Below, in pieces: positions 1 to 7,569 of a stretch of 8,943 bases of DNA. The stretch's first letter is position 1, and every line of letters begins with the position of its first letter. The DNA is from Acholeplasmataceae bacterium. GTDB taxonomy: Bacteria; Bacillota_I; Bacilli_A; Acholeplasmatales; Acholeplasmataceae. A program made the translations under genes and the position numbers. The notes under the pieces were generated by a model that had not been told where the DNA came from, searched no databases, and saw only the letters and a list, made by a program, of their open reading frames with translations. The stretch lies in contig JAUSOA010000141.1 of assembly GCA_030656435.1 (NCBI GenBank), forward strand, positions 1 to 8,943. The letters run 5' to 3'.

Positions 1-55
1 TTGTTTCATAAGGTGCAACGAAATCCTTTGATAAACTTAGCCAATTTCTTTCCCC
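1..55 (-). other. Downstream flank of ade: probable start of the next operon gene, reading frame unclear
   Basis: Directly after the ade stop the minus strand has GGGGGAAAG, a plausible ribosome binding site, seven bases before a TTG at 44-42. That frame encodes MAKFIKGFRCTL and then meets TGA at 8-6. The next frame is open to the edge and ends ...SKDFVAPYET, but has no usual start codon. Removing one A from the AAA at 29-27 would join the two as MAKFIKDFVAPYET. An ATG at 9-7 is a third option, but it lacks a well-spaced ribosome binding site. There is no hairpin followed by T residues here, so no terminator is seen. Too little is present to name the gene or call it broken. Confidence 0.35.
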
Positions 56-1768
56 CTATTCTATTTCAATCGGGATGATTTTATATTGATTAACATCAAA
101 TAAACCACGATCCGTGAGTTTCAAATCCGGTATAACAGGCAGTGCAAGAAATGCAAGTGAAATGAACGGATCATCGACTTCTTTTGCTAATCCCATCTCC
201 TTGATTTTATCCTTCATACGCAAAAGAGTTTCTTGCACTAAGACCTCAGAATTTGCAGTCATAATCCCTGCAACCTCAAGCTGTAGAAAATCTTCAACCT
301 TGCCATTTCTAACTAAAACGATTCCACCTTGAATCTCTTTGATTTTTTTAGCCGCTAATGTCATGTCTTGGTCATTAGTTCCTAAAATCAATAGGTTATG
401 TGAATCATGAGCAATCGTCATCGCGAGTGCTCCATTTTTGATTTGGAAGCCTTCAACAAGTCCTAATCCGATTTTTTTTCGATTTTTATGTCTTTCGATA
501 ACAGCAAGCTTTATAATGTCTATTTGATCATCATAGATAAATAATCCGTTTTCAACTTTGACCTCTCGAATGCAATCCTTAGTTGTAATATTGCCTTGAA
601 CAAGGCCAATGACATGAACCTTATTGGATTTAAGTTTTAAATCAAAATTTAATATTGAATCGTCAAATTGTACTGTATTGGTAATCTCCTTTGGAATATC
701 AACATGTAAATCAAATAACGCTTTTCCGTCTTTAGCAACGAGCTGTCCTTTATAAAAGACGAGCTTTGGTTCAATTTTCTTTAAATTGTCAAAAACAATT
801 AGGTCTGCTTGTTTATTTGGAGCAATCCCGCCTAAATGAGGTAGGTTATAGCAGTTTGCAGCATTTAAAGTCGCCATTCGAATCGCATCCACTGGATCAA
901 TTCCAAAATCAATAGCAAGATTTACGTTATAGTTGATGTGTCCTTCGCTTTCGATATCAAAGGGATGCTTATCATCTGTGCAAAATAGGGTTCGATGTAT
1001 ATTTTCTTTGGTAATTCCCTTTAGGAGTGCTTTTACATTTCTTGTTGCAGATCCTTCTCTTAGATGGACATACATTCCTCTTTTAATTCTTTCAGTTAAG
1101 GAGATTTCAACTGTGGATTCATGGTCTGTCATGACACCGGATGCAATATATGCGTTTAAATCAAAGCCTAAAATATCCGGGGCATGTCCATCAATGACTC
1201 TTTTTCGCATGAGTTCAATTTTTTCATGCATCAAGTAGTCTCCTCGAATAACTGCTGGATAATCCATGACTTCTCCTAAGCCTAATACCTTAGGATGAAG
1301 AAGAAATGTTTGAATATCTTCAGCAGTAATGACAGCTCCACTATTTTCTTCGATCGTTGCAGGTACACAAGATGGTATCATAATCAGTACATTTAATGGG
1401 ATTTTTTCACTGGCATCGAGCATAAACTGAATTCCTTTGTTTCCAGAAACGTTTGCTATTTCATGAGGATCTGCAATAATCGTTGTTGTTCCCTTGGGTA
1501 TAATCATTTTAGCAAACCCCGGAGGAGTAAGCATCGAAGATTCAATGTGTACATGGCCATCAATGAATCCTGGAGCTACATAGGCATGCTTGAGATTATG
1601 CTCAATCTTACCGCTATAAGATCCAACACCTAATATCATTTCTCCTTCGATTGCAATATCAGCATCTTCGATTTCGCCACTATAGACATTGATGATTCTA
1701 CAATTCTTTAATACAAGTTCAGCAAGCTCTTCACCTCTGGCTATTTTCATTTTTCTGATATAATCCAT
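56..1768 (-). CDS. ade: Adenine deaminase (Ade family)
   Basis: This 570-residue cytoplasmic metal-dependent enzyme hydrolyses adenine to hypoxanthine and ammonia, feeding the adjacent xanthine dehydrogenase. Amidohydrolase motifs run in order: APGFIDGHVHIESSML with His72/His74, DPHEIANVSG at 100-109, GLGEVMDYP with Glu166, DGHAP with His195, TDHE at 214-217 and FCTDDKHP with Asp265/Asp266. The C-terminal half carries the Ade-specific second domain, including TIAHDSHNLL at 451-460 and PVIPDLKLTDRGLFDV at 544-559. The full length is normal for bacterial Ade (about 570-600 residues). The ATG at 1768 has GAGGTGG four bases upstream; a second in-frame Met six codons later is less well placed. An A8 run at 472-479 encodes RKKI without breaking the frame. 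It is the last complete gene of the window and its TAG is fused to a GGGGG purine tract, suggesting another gene follows. Identification as Ade rather than a generic amidohydrolase is strong. Confidence 0.94.
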   Translation of the reverse strand: MDYIRKMKIARGEELAELVLKNCRIINVYSGEIEDADIAIEGEMILGVGSYSGKIEHNLKHAYVAPGFIDGHVHIESSMLTPPGFAKMIIPKGTTTIIADPHEIANVSGNKGIQFMLDASEKIPLNVLIMIPSCVPATIEENSGAVITAEDIQTFLLHPKVLGLGEVMDYPAVIRGDYLMHEKIELMRKRVIDGHAPDILGFDLNAYIASGVMTDHESTVEISLTERIKRGMYVHLREGSATRNVKALLKGITKENIHRTLFCTDDKHPFDIESEGHINYNVNLAIDFGIDPVDAIRMATLNAANCYNLPHLGGIAPNKQADLIVFDNLKKIEPKLVFYKGQLVAKDGKALFDLHVDIPKEITNTVQFDDSILNFDLKLKSNKVHVIGLVQGNITTKDCIREVKVENGLFIYDDQIDIIKLAVIERHKNRKKIGLGLVEGFQIKNGALAMTIAHDSHNLLILGTNDQDMTLAAKKIKEIQGGIVLVRNGKVEDFLQLEVAGIMTANSEVLVQETLLRMKDKIKEMGLAKEVDDPFISLAFLALPVIPDLKLTDRGLFDVNQYKIIPIEIE

Positions 1769-1783
1769 CTAACCACCTCGATT

Positions 1784-2623
1784 CTATATATTGATAATAA
1801 AGTCATTAAGCATGTTGATTGCTACTTTTTTTCTATATTCCTTATTTGATCTTTGATCATCGATTGGTAAAATTAGTTCTTCATATTTTTTAACGATTTC
1901 ATCTCTTTTTTCTTTAAATTCGGTAACACTTATATTTCTATATTCCTTTTCGATTTCTCTACTTCGAATGATTGTCTTGTAGACTGCGCCAAAAGCAACT
2001 CTAAAATCTAGGATCATCTCGTTTTCAATATTGACTGCACCCAAAAATGAGACTTTAGCAATTGCATCTGCCTGTCGTCCACCTACCTTTGTCCATTTGG
2101 TTTTTGTGAAATTGTGAATGGGTATCGCGATGTCCTTAATAATCTCATCGTTTCTAATTACTGTTTTTCTTGGTCCTAAAATCAATTTTTCAATGGGTAG
2201 ATGTCTAAATTGATTTTTGCTAAATAAAATGATTTGTGCATCTAATAAATAAAGTGGAACCAAGGAATCTCCAGCTGGTGAAGCATTTCCAATATTTCCT
2301 GCGAGTGTTGCAACATTTCTAATCGCAGGAGACGCCATATCAAGGATTACTTCCTTTAGAATGTTTGGTGCATCATGATGATGAAGTATGGTTTCTAGGG
2401 AAGTCATAGAGCCTATATGAATACATCGCTCACTTTTTTTGATGTACTTTAATTCATCTAAATTAAATGCAAATAGAAGATTGCTAGCAAACTGTGGAGG
2501 AGTTTCTGCAGTACTTCTTTTTTGAACCATTAAATCAGTTCCTCCTGCAATCACTTGATAGGAACCATCATAAAGATAATCTACAGCTTCATCTAAAGAT
2601 TTTGGTATGACGTGCTTCACCAT
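1784..2623 (-). CDS. xdhB: Xanthine dehydrogenase-type FAD-binding subunit (YgfM-like)
   Basis: This 279-residue subunit of the CO dehydrogenase flavoprotein/XdhB family passes electrons from the [2Fe-2S] clusters through FAD to an acceptor. FAD pyrophosphate-binding motifs are AGGTDLMVQ at 26-34 and TLAGNIGNASPAGDS at 106-120; the latter sits in an ASPAIRNVATLAGN context typical of the family. GGRQADAIAKVSFLGAV, in the second half, matches the conserved C-terminal FAD-binding segment. The length is near that of short FAD subunits such as YgfM (about 260-290 residues), and the ssnA neighbour favours that type. Whether NAD+ or a ferredoxin/flavin partner is the acceptor cannot be told. The ATG at 2623 overlaps the xdhC stop and has AAGGAAG/GGAAG upstream. 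The gene ends in TAG, 15 bases before ade. The C-terminal region is Lys/Glu-rich and poorly conserved, which is usual. Confidence 0.9.
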   Translation of the reverse strand: MVKHVIPKSLDEAVDYLYDGSYQVIAGGTDLMVQKRSTAETPPQFASNLLFAFNLDELKYIKKSERCIHIGSMTSLETILHHHDAPNILKEVILDMASPAIRNVATLAGNIGNASPAGDSLVPLYLLDAQIILFSKNQFRHLPIEKLILGPRKTVIRNDEIIKDIAIPIHNFTKTKWTKVGGRQADAIAKVSFLGAVNIENEMILDFRVAFGAVYKTIIRSREIEKEYRNISVTEFKEKRDEIVKKYEELILPIDDQRSNKEYRKKVAINMLNDFIINI

Positions 2624-3093
2624 AATCCACTTCCTTCCTTTGAAGCTTTTAGGATTGCTTTGACAATCATGTTATAACCAGTACATCTACAAAGGTTGCC
2701 AGAAATTCCTATTCGAATTTCATCTTCCTTGGGATTCGGATTTTCTGATAATAGCGATTCAGCTGCGATAATCATCCCAGGTGTACATATTCCACATTGG
2801 GATCCTCCCTCTTCCATTAAGGCATTAGAGATAACTTCATAGCGCTTAGTTTTAGAAAATCCTTCAATGGTAACAATTTCTTTCCCATGGACATTTCCGA
2901 TAGGTAATATACATGAATTGACTATTTTATTATCCATTAAAACCGCACACGCTCCACATTCACCTTCTCCACATCCCTCTTTAGGACCTGTTAAATTGAA
3001 TTGATTTCTAAGCACATCCAAAAAACGAAGACTAGGATTTGCAAGTATTTCTTGATTTTCTCCATTGAGTTTAAATTTTATGTTAATCATCAT
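2617..3093 (-). CDS. xdhC: Xanthine dehydrogenase-type [2Fe-2S] iron-sulfur subunit
   Basis: This 158-residue electron-transfer subunit carries two [2Fe-2S] clusters and links the molybdenum centre to the FAD subunit. The N-terminal plant-ferredoxin-like domain has Cys41, Cys46 and Cys49 (GCGEGECGAC) plus Cys61. The helical C-terminal domain has QCGICTPG with Cys100 and Cys103, and NLCRCTGY with Cys135 and Cys137. All eight cluster ligands are present and the length is typical. The first ATG is chosen because GGAG lies seven bases before it; a second ATG directly follows, and initiation there would remove one residue. The start lies within the last codons of xdhA. The TGA stop, preceded by a TGG Trp codon, lies inside the start of xdhB (7-bp overlap). 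This is the only TGA stop here and argues for the standard code. The overlaps on both sides suggest coupled translation and matched subunit amounts. Confidence 0.93.
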   Translation of the reverse strand: MMINIKFKLNGENQEILANPSLRFLDVLRNQFNLTGPKEGCGEGECGACAVLMDNKIVNSCILPIGNVHGKEIVTIEGFSKTKRYEVISNALMEEGGSQCGICTPGMIIAAESLLSENPNPKEDEIRIGISGNLCRCTGYNMIVKAILKASKEGSGLW

Positions 3094-5176
3094 TCATCAA
3101 CTCCATTAAATATTCAGGTGATGCTGGTATCTTGAATATTTTCTTATTAATTGCTTGCTCAATGGCTAATGCGATGGCTGGTGCTCCACCAACCAAAGTC
3201 AATTCACCTACACCCTTTGCTCCATATGGACCAAGGGCGTAAGGATTTTCATAGAGAAAGTTTTTTGATTTAGGCATATCCAGGGCTGTTGGTATGATGT
3301 AATCTGTCAAATTCTTTTGTTTAATCCTACCTTGCTCGTGAGTCATTACTTCCATATAGCCGTATGCGATACCTTGAAGGATTCCTCCATCTGCTTGGCC
3401 AAGAACGATACGCTCATCAATGGCTTTACCTACATCATAAACACTCCATATGTTTAAGGGCTTCACCTGGTATGTAATTGGTGAAACCTCTACTTCTACA
3501 ATGTTGACTCCCCATGAATATGCAGGATAGGCATCACCAATGAATTTTTCTTCATCCCAACTAATATAAGAGGGTTGAACATAATCTTCAATGACTTCCA
3601 TTTCCTTTTGATCTTCCCATATATCTTTTAGTCTTTTCGCAGCTCGTGCGAGGAGACCTCCTACAATCATTATTGTTCTTGATGCTACAGTTGGTCCGGA
3701 ATCAACGATAAAATCTGTGTCTGGATTATCAAATGAAACTAAATCATATGAAATTCCAAGTGTTTCAACAACAATTTTTTTAAGCGTTGTCTTTACTCCT
3801 TGACCCATATCAACGGCAGCAACTAAGATATATACGTGATTTGATGAATCCTTTTTAATTTTTACCTTCGCGTGAATGTGTTTTGATTCTCCACTGCCTG
3901 TGAACCCACATCCATGGAGAAACCAACTCATTCCAATACCTTTATAAACATTGGGATCTTGATATTCTAAAACCTTTTCATGATAATTTGATTCTTGAGT
4001 GGCCTTTTCAATCATTTCTCTCATAATAATCGGATCTCTAAATATACCATTTGTAGAAGTAAAGTCATTTTGTTTGGCAAGATGATTCATTCTAAATATA
4101 AATGGATCAATTTCAAGCTCTTTAGCGATATGATTCATAAACATCTCAATTGCAAAAATCATTTGTGGTGCACCAAAGCCTCTAAATGCCCCAGTTGGAA
4201 CCGTGTTTGTATAGTAAACATCTCCAGAAACCGCTAGATTTTCAATGGTATAGGCAGATGTTGCTGCAATCATGGCTCTAGAAAGGACAACTCCAGACAA
4301 TCCTATTGCTGCACCTGAATCCAATGAAACATGTGCTTTTAATCCTAGAATCCGATGATTAGAATCGATAGATGCTTCAAGCTTAATTTTTGAAGGATGT
4401 CTTTTTGTAGTAACTGATATGTCTTCTTCTCTCTCTAAAATCATTTTGATGGGACTTCCTATTTTTTTAACTGCAACTGCAAGCTGACAAGCAAGTAAGG
4501 ATGGATACTCTTCCTTTCCACCGAATGCTCCACCTACTGATGGTTGAATAACTCTTACCATATCATCATCGCAACCTAAAGTAAGTGCTACTGCCTTATG
4601 CACATAATAGGGGCACTGTATAGAGCCTATCAAAGTAATCTTACCCTTTTCTTCTGGATAGCATAAAAAGCCTTGCGGTTCTATATATGCCTGTTCCTGA
4701 TATCCTGTAGAATATTCATGAATTATTTTTTTATATTTATTTTTGAATACATCCTTAACATTGCCCTTTTTATATTCCTTATGAATCACACTTTTCTTAT
4801 AATCAAAAATAGGCTTTAAGATTTTATAATCGATGACTATTTTTTTGATGATTTCATCAATTTTTTGTCTGTTTTTACCAACAACAATCAAAATCGGTTC
4901 TCCAATATAGTTCACTTCTTGATCAGCAAACACCTTCCAATCCTCAAAAATAATTTTTACATAGTTCGCATTTGGAATGTCATTTTTGTCAACGATAAAA
5001 TATCCAGAGGGTAATTCTGGTAAAGTGATTTTTATGATTTTAGCTCTTGGATGAATGCTTCTCACAGTTTTCGCGTAGAGCATGCCATCCATTTTAATGT
5101 CTGAGACGAAAAGTGATTTTCCAGAAGCCTTTTCTTCGTGGTCAACCTTTGGAACTGATTTCGAGATATTGATCAT
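3083..5176 (-). CDS. xdhA: Xanthine dehydrogenase-type molybdenum hydroxylase, molybdopterin-binding subunit
   Basis: This 697-residue large subunit of a three-part molybdenum hydroxylase hydroxylates heteroaromatic carbons, such as hypoxanthine or xanthine, with water as the oxygen donor. The N-terminal a/b hammerhead domain covers about residues 1-120 (PKVDHEEKASGK near 9-20, IGEPILIVVG at 91-100). The Mo-cofactor part shows QEQAYIEPQGF near 160-170, GGAFGGKE at 215-222, GAFRGFGAPQ at 329-338, MGQG at 457-460 and GVGE at 655-658. By family comparison Glu222, Arg332 and Glu658 correspond to the active-site Glu, Arg and catalytic Glu of xanthine dehydrogenase, so the enzyme looks intact. It is somewhat shorter than E. 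coli XdhA (about 750 residues), mainly through a compact layout. The ATG at 5176 has a well-placed AGGAAG site; the upstream in-frame ATG codons lie in the flavoprotein gene. Its end overlaps xdhC by 11 bp. The substrate could be xanthine/hypoxanthine, nicotinate or another heterocycle, but the purine context favours the first. A selenium ligand is possible but cannot be seen. Confidence 0.9.
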   Translation of the reverse strand: MINISKSVPKVDHEEKASGKSLFVSDIKMDGMLYAKTVRSIHPRAKIIKITLPELPSGYFIVDKNDIPNANYVKIIFEDWKVFADQEVNYIGEPILIVVGKNRQKIDEIIKKIVIDYKILKPIFDYKKSVIHKEYKKGNVKDVFKNKYKKIIHEYSTGYQEQAYIEPQGFLCYPEEKGKITLIGSIQCPYYVHKAVALTLGCDDDMVRVIQPSVGGAFGGKEEYPSLLACQLAVAVKKIGSPIKMILEREEDISVTTKRHPSKIKLEASIDSNHRILGLKAHVSLDSGAAIGLSGVVLSRAMIAATSAYTIENLAVSGDVYYTNTVPTGAFRGFGAPQMIFAIEMFMNHIAKELEIDPFIFRMNHLAKQNDFTSTNGIFRDPIIMREMIEKATQESNYHEKVLEYQDPNVYKGIGMSWFLHGCGFTGSGESKHIHAKVKIKKDSSNHVYILVAAVDMGQGVKTTLKKIVVETLGISYDLVSFDNPDTDFIVDSGPTVASRTIMIVGGLLARAAKRLKDIWEDQKEMEVIEDYVQPSYISWDEEKFIGDAYPAYSWGVNIVEVEVSPITYQVKPLNIWSVYDVGKAIDERIVLGQADGGILQGIAYGYMEVMTHEQGRIKQKNLTDYIIPTALDMPKSKNFLYENPYALGPYGAKGVGELTLVGGAPAIALAIEQAINKKIFKIPASPEYLMELMNDD

Positions 5177-5183
5177 CCATTCA

Positions 5184-5189
5184 CTTCCT
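5184..5189 (-). promoter_or_regulatory. Ribosome binding site that decides the xdhA start
   Basis: The minus strand reads AGGAAG, followed by a seven-base spacer and the ATG at 5176. The AG overlaps the TAG stop (5190-5188) of the flavoprotein gene. The site supports a start 21 codons inside the longest open frame, whose extra N-terminal residues merely overlap the upstream ferredoxin domain in another frame. An out-of-frame ATG at 5180 is closer to the site and is not used by any long frame. Confidence 0.7.
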
Positions 5190-6264
5190 ATTCCATGACG
5201 ATTGCTTGGGTTGGACATTTCACTACACAAAGTCCACATTCAAAGCATTTATTTTCGTTAAATGTGATTTTATCTTTCATATCAATTGCAAAATATGGAC
5301 AGACTTTTATGCAAAGATTACATAAAATACATTTTTCTTCAATCAGTACTGGTAAGCTTCTTTTGTATAAAACATGGTTTGATAATGCTGTATCAATTGC
5401 TTCTTGAACGCTTTTAAATCCATAAAACTCAAGCCTTTTTGGAAGATCAGCGATAATTTTAGCATAAAGTTGTTTCCCCTTGAGCAGTGCAGCAGAAAGC
5501 ATTTGAACACCGCTTGCTCCTGCGAGTAAAAACTCAATCACATCATCAGCAGTCTCAATTCCACCAACACCAATAACTGTTAGTGATGGTTCAGCTTTCT
5601 TTATCGTATATACTGTCGCAAGTGCAAGATTTTTGATGACAGGACCACTCGTCCAAACAAATCCAGATTCATTACCATATAAAATTGAACGACTCATAAT
5701 ATCAATTTTCATTGTGGGTCCAAGTGAATTGATTGCTACAATTCCATTTGCACCATTTTTTTTAATTACCTTTGCAAATCCTGCAGGATTGGCAATATGC
5801 GGACTAATTTTCATGTAAATAGGCTTTTTTGTGTGACTTCTTATCGTTTTTACAGTTTCTGCAATGACTGAAAGATCGGTCCCTACATAATGAGTTGAAA
5901 CCTCAAATGCATCAGCAAATGGATCTAAAAGAGGAATTAAAACTTCCATATCACTTTTTGTGTATCCTACCGATATAATTAAAGGTCGATCGTTAACTAA
6001 AGCATATTCAGGTAGAAATTCTTCAATCCATTTTTCCTTTGGATATTCACTCCAAAGCTCACTATTCATCACATAATCCTTACCTGCATAAATACATGGC
6101 TTTGGAATATGTGCATCCGATGTCGATATTGTTTTTGTTACAACAGCTCCACACCCAGCTTCCTTCATAAAAATAAGTTTTTCAGTATCCCCGACTAGGG
6201 GTCCTGCTGCAGGCATTAAAGGGTTTACTAATGAAAGTCCATCAAATTTTGTTTTTAAGCTCAT
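5188..6264 (-). CDS. Dihydroorotate/dihydropyrimidine dehydrogenase-like flavoprotein with C-terminal 2x[4Fe-4S] ferredoxin domain
   Basis: This 358-residue protein has two parts. Residues 1-300 form a DHOD-type FMN TIM barrel: NPLMPAAGP at 14-22, KTIS at 44-47, SVGY at 98-101, YMKISP at 150-155, VAINSLGP at 176-183, and a phosphate-binding IGVGGIETADDV segment near 231-242. Residues 310-358 hold two ferredoxin motifs, Cys312/315/318/322 and Cys340/343/346/350, each followed by Pro. This resembles PreA, the catalytic half of bacterial dihydropyrimidine dehydrogenase. However, the usual catalytic loop N-x-S-C-P-N is replaced by EVSTHYVGTD at 121-130, so the canonical acid/base Cys is missing. 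KPCIYAGKDYVMNSELWSEY (56-75) and the STHY loop recall, from memory, the N-terminal barrel of YgfK. It probably transfers electrons between ferredoxin-type clusters and FMN to reduce or oxidise a nitrogen heterocycle. No NAD(P)H/FAD domain is present, so a partner is needed. The start is ATG directly after the ssnA stop, with an AGAGGTGG ribosome binding site. Calling it pyrD or preA would overstate the evidence. Confidence 0.85.
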   Translation of the reverse strand: MSLKTKFDGLSLVNPLMPAAGPLVGDTEKLIFMKEAGCGAVVTKTISTSDAHIPKPCIYAGKDYVMNSELWSEYPKEKWIEEFLPEYALVNDRPLIISVGYTKSDMEVLIPLLDPFADAFEVSTHYVGTDLSVIAETVKTIRSHTKKPIYMKISPHIANPAGFAKVIKKNGANGIVAINSLGPTMKIDIMSRSILYGNESGFVWTSGPVIKNLALATVYTIKKAEPSLTVIGVGGIETADDVIEFLLAGASGVQMLSAALLKGKQLYAKIIADLPKRLEFYGFKSVQEAIDTALSNHVLYKRSLPVLIEEKCILCNLCIKVCPYFAIDMKDKITFNENKCFECGLCVVKCPTQAIVME

Positions 6265-7569
6265 TTAATCCACCTCTTTGTTCACTTTTTCCCAAAGTTT
6301 TTTTGCTTGATGTTTTGCCTCTTTATAGAGTGTATTCAATTCCTGACTGACCTGATAATTTTTAACAACATAGTCTCCCTTAACAAAGACATGCATTGGT
6401 TTAAAGCTATTAAATAATCCAAAGAAGAGATGTCCGAGTGCATTCTCCTTAGAAATGGGTGTTGGTTCGATGTATGGAATCATTAATAAATCTGAATCAT
6501 ACCCCTTTTTGATTCTTCCGATTTGGATTCCAAATAGATTATTTGCATATTCATAGGTATCATCAATCATTTGCTTGAGTTCATTAAGTCCAAAAATTTG
6601 CGGTTTTTTATCGAAAAGATGTGTTTGGTAATAAATAGCTAGATATTCAGTTGTTATCGATGATGATATTCCATCATTTCCTATAATCACCGGAATGCCT
6701 TTTTCTCTAAATTTCTTTAAATTGGGTATACCAACTGAATTATTCATGTTCGATGAGAAATTGACTGCAATCACTGCATTCTTTTCTTTTATAATCTTAA
6801 GTTCTTCATCATTTGTGTAAATTGCATGAGCGATGATGCTTTTTTTGTTTATAAGTCCATGGCGGTCCAATCTATGGATGATGCGTTCTTCATATTTTTT
6901 TAATGAATCTTTTTCATCAAGTTCACTTTCTGCAACATGAATATGAATGGGTGCATTCGCTAATGATTTTTTTACTGATTTTAAGGTTTCCTCAGACAGA
7001 CTCATTCCTGCATGAAGGCCAAATAGCCCTCTTGTAGTCTTTGTTTGGTTCTCTTCATAAAATATTCTATTTTCTTCGATTGCTTCAGTGGTGTCAAACC
7101 GATCACTCACCTCGAATGCAAATGCACCGCGAAGGCCAGCATCAGTAACGACTGCCTTTCTTAAGGATTCTAATGAATAGGTAATATCAGCACCACTTGC
7201 GTGATGATCAATAATCGTTGTTACTCCGTTTTTCATGAAATCTACCGCACTGACAATTCCTGAGTAATAGATCATTGGATTTTCTAATTCTTTATCGAGT
7301 TTCCACCACAATTGGTCTAATATATCCTGAAAATTTTTAGGGTCAAAGTAAACACTCATTCCTCTAGCAAATGTTGAATAGATATGGGTATGACCACAAA
7401 CCAGTGATGGCATCACCAACATGTCCTTACCATCAAGAATTTCATAGCCATGATTGATAAACTGAGACATATCACCAAAATCAATGATTTTCTCATCAAA
7501 AATAACGAACCCATTTTCAATAAAATTCTCAAAATCATAGATTTTTGTATGGATAATTGCTTTAGCCAT
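6265..7569 (-). CDS. ssnA: SsnA-type amidohydrolase (purine/selenium-metabolism associated aminohydrolase)
   Basis: This 434-residue cytoplasmic metal-dependent hydrolase belongs to the cytosine/guanine-deaminase-like amidohydrolases and most resembles SsnA. Metal-site residues are His60 and His62 (GHTH), His211 with Glu214 (HIHVAE), His248 (AHAIY) and Asp299 (GNDG). SsnA-like signatures, compared from memory with the E. coli protein, are LWWKLD near 87-92, YYSG near 101-104, IDHHAS at 120-125 and SNMNNSVG at 273-280. Length is normal for the family. The ATG at 7569 is chosen over the upstream GTG because of ribosome binding site spacing. The gene overlaps hyuA by 8 bp, and its TAA abuts the ATG of the next gene with no spacer. 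In E. coli ssnA lies between ygfK and ygfM, and the family co-occurs with selenium- or molybdenum-dependent hydroxylases and anaerobic purine/urate degradation. The reaction, probably hydrolysis or deamination of a purine-derived intermediate, is inferred. Another deaminase such as guanine deaminase is less likely given the SsnA-specific signatures. Confidence 0.87.
   Translation of the reverse strand: MAKAIIHTKIYDFENFIENGFVIFDEKIIDFGDMSQFINHGYEILDGKDMLVMPSLVCGHTHIYSTFARGMSVYFDPKNFQDILDQLWWKLDKELENPMIYYSGIVSAVDFMKNGVTTIIDHHASGADITYSLESLRKAVVTDAGLRGAFAFEVSDRFDTTEAIEENRIFYEENQTKTTRGLFGLHAGMSLSEETLKSVKKSLANAPIHIHVAESELDEKDSLKKYEERIIHRLDRHGLINKKSIIAHAIYTNDEELKIIKEKNAVIAVNFSSNMNNSVGIPNLKKFREKGIPVIIGNDGISSSITTEYLAIYYQTHLFDKKPQIFGLNELKQMIDDTYEYANNLFGIQIGRIKKGYDSDLLMIPYIEPTPISKENALGHLFFGLFNSFKPMHVFVKGDYVVKNYQVSQELNTLYKEAKHQAKKLWEKVNKEVD

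Noticed and set aside
472..479. A8 run (minus strand) in ade as a slippage or frameshift site
   Set aside because: The frame continues intact on both sides with normal Ade C-terminal motifs, and no alternative product is evident.
933..1238. Plus-strand open frame of about 100 codons inside ade
   Set aside because: It lies opposite a strongly conserved part of adenine deaminase, has no recognisable motif, and looks like an antisense shadow; the same holds for the other plus-strand frames at 114-332, 3995-4237, 5195-5407 and 5633-5818.
1769..1783. Promoter or terminator between xdhB and ade
   Set aside because: The 15-base gap holds only the ade ribosome binding site; there is no room for a hairpin or a promoter, and the genes read as one transcript.
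5177..5239. N-terminal extension of xdhA starting at an ATG at 5239
   Set aside because: These 21 codons overlap the ferredoxin motif end of the upstream gene in another frame, resemble no hydroxylase N-terminus, and the ATG at 5176 has a well-spaced AGGAAG site.
5343..5537. Second minus-strand open frame of 64 codons inside the flavoprotein gene
   Set aside because: It is an out-of-frame shadow of a well-conserved coding region.
5188..6264. Calling the flavoprotein pyrD or preA
   Set aside because: The canonical catalytic Cys loop is absent and the neighbours are purine-type enzymes, not pyrimidine biosynthesis genes.
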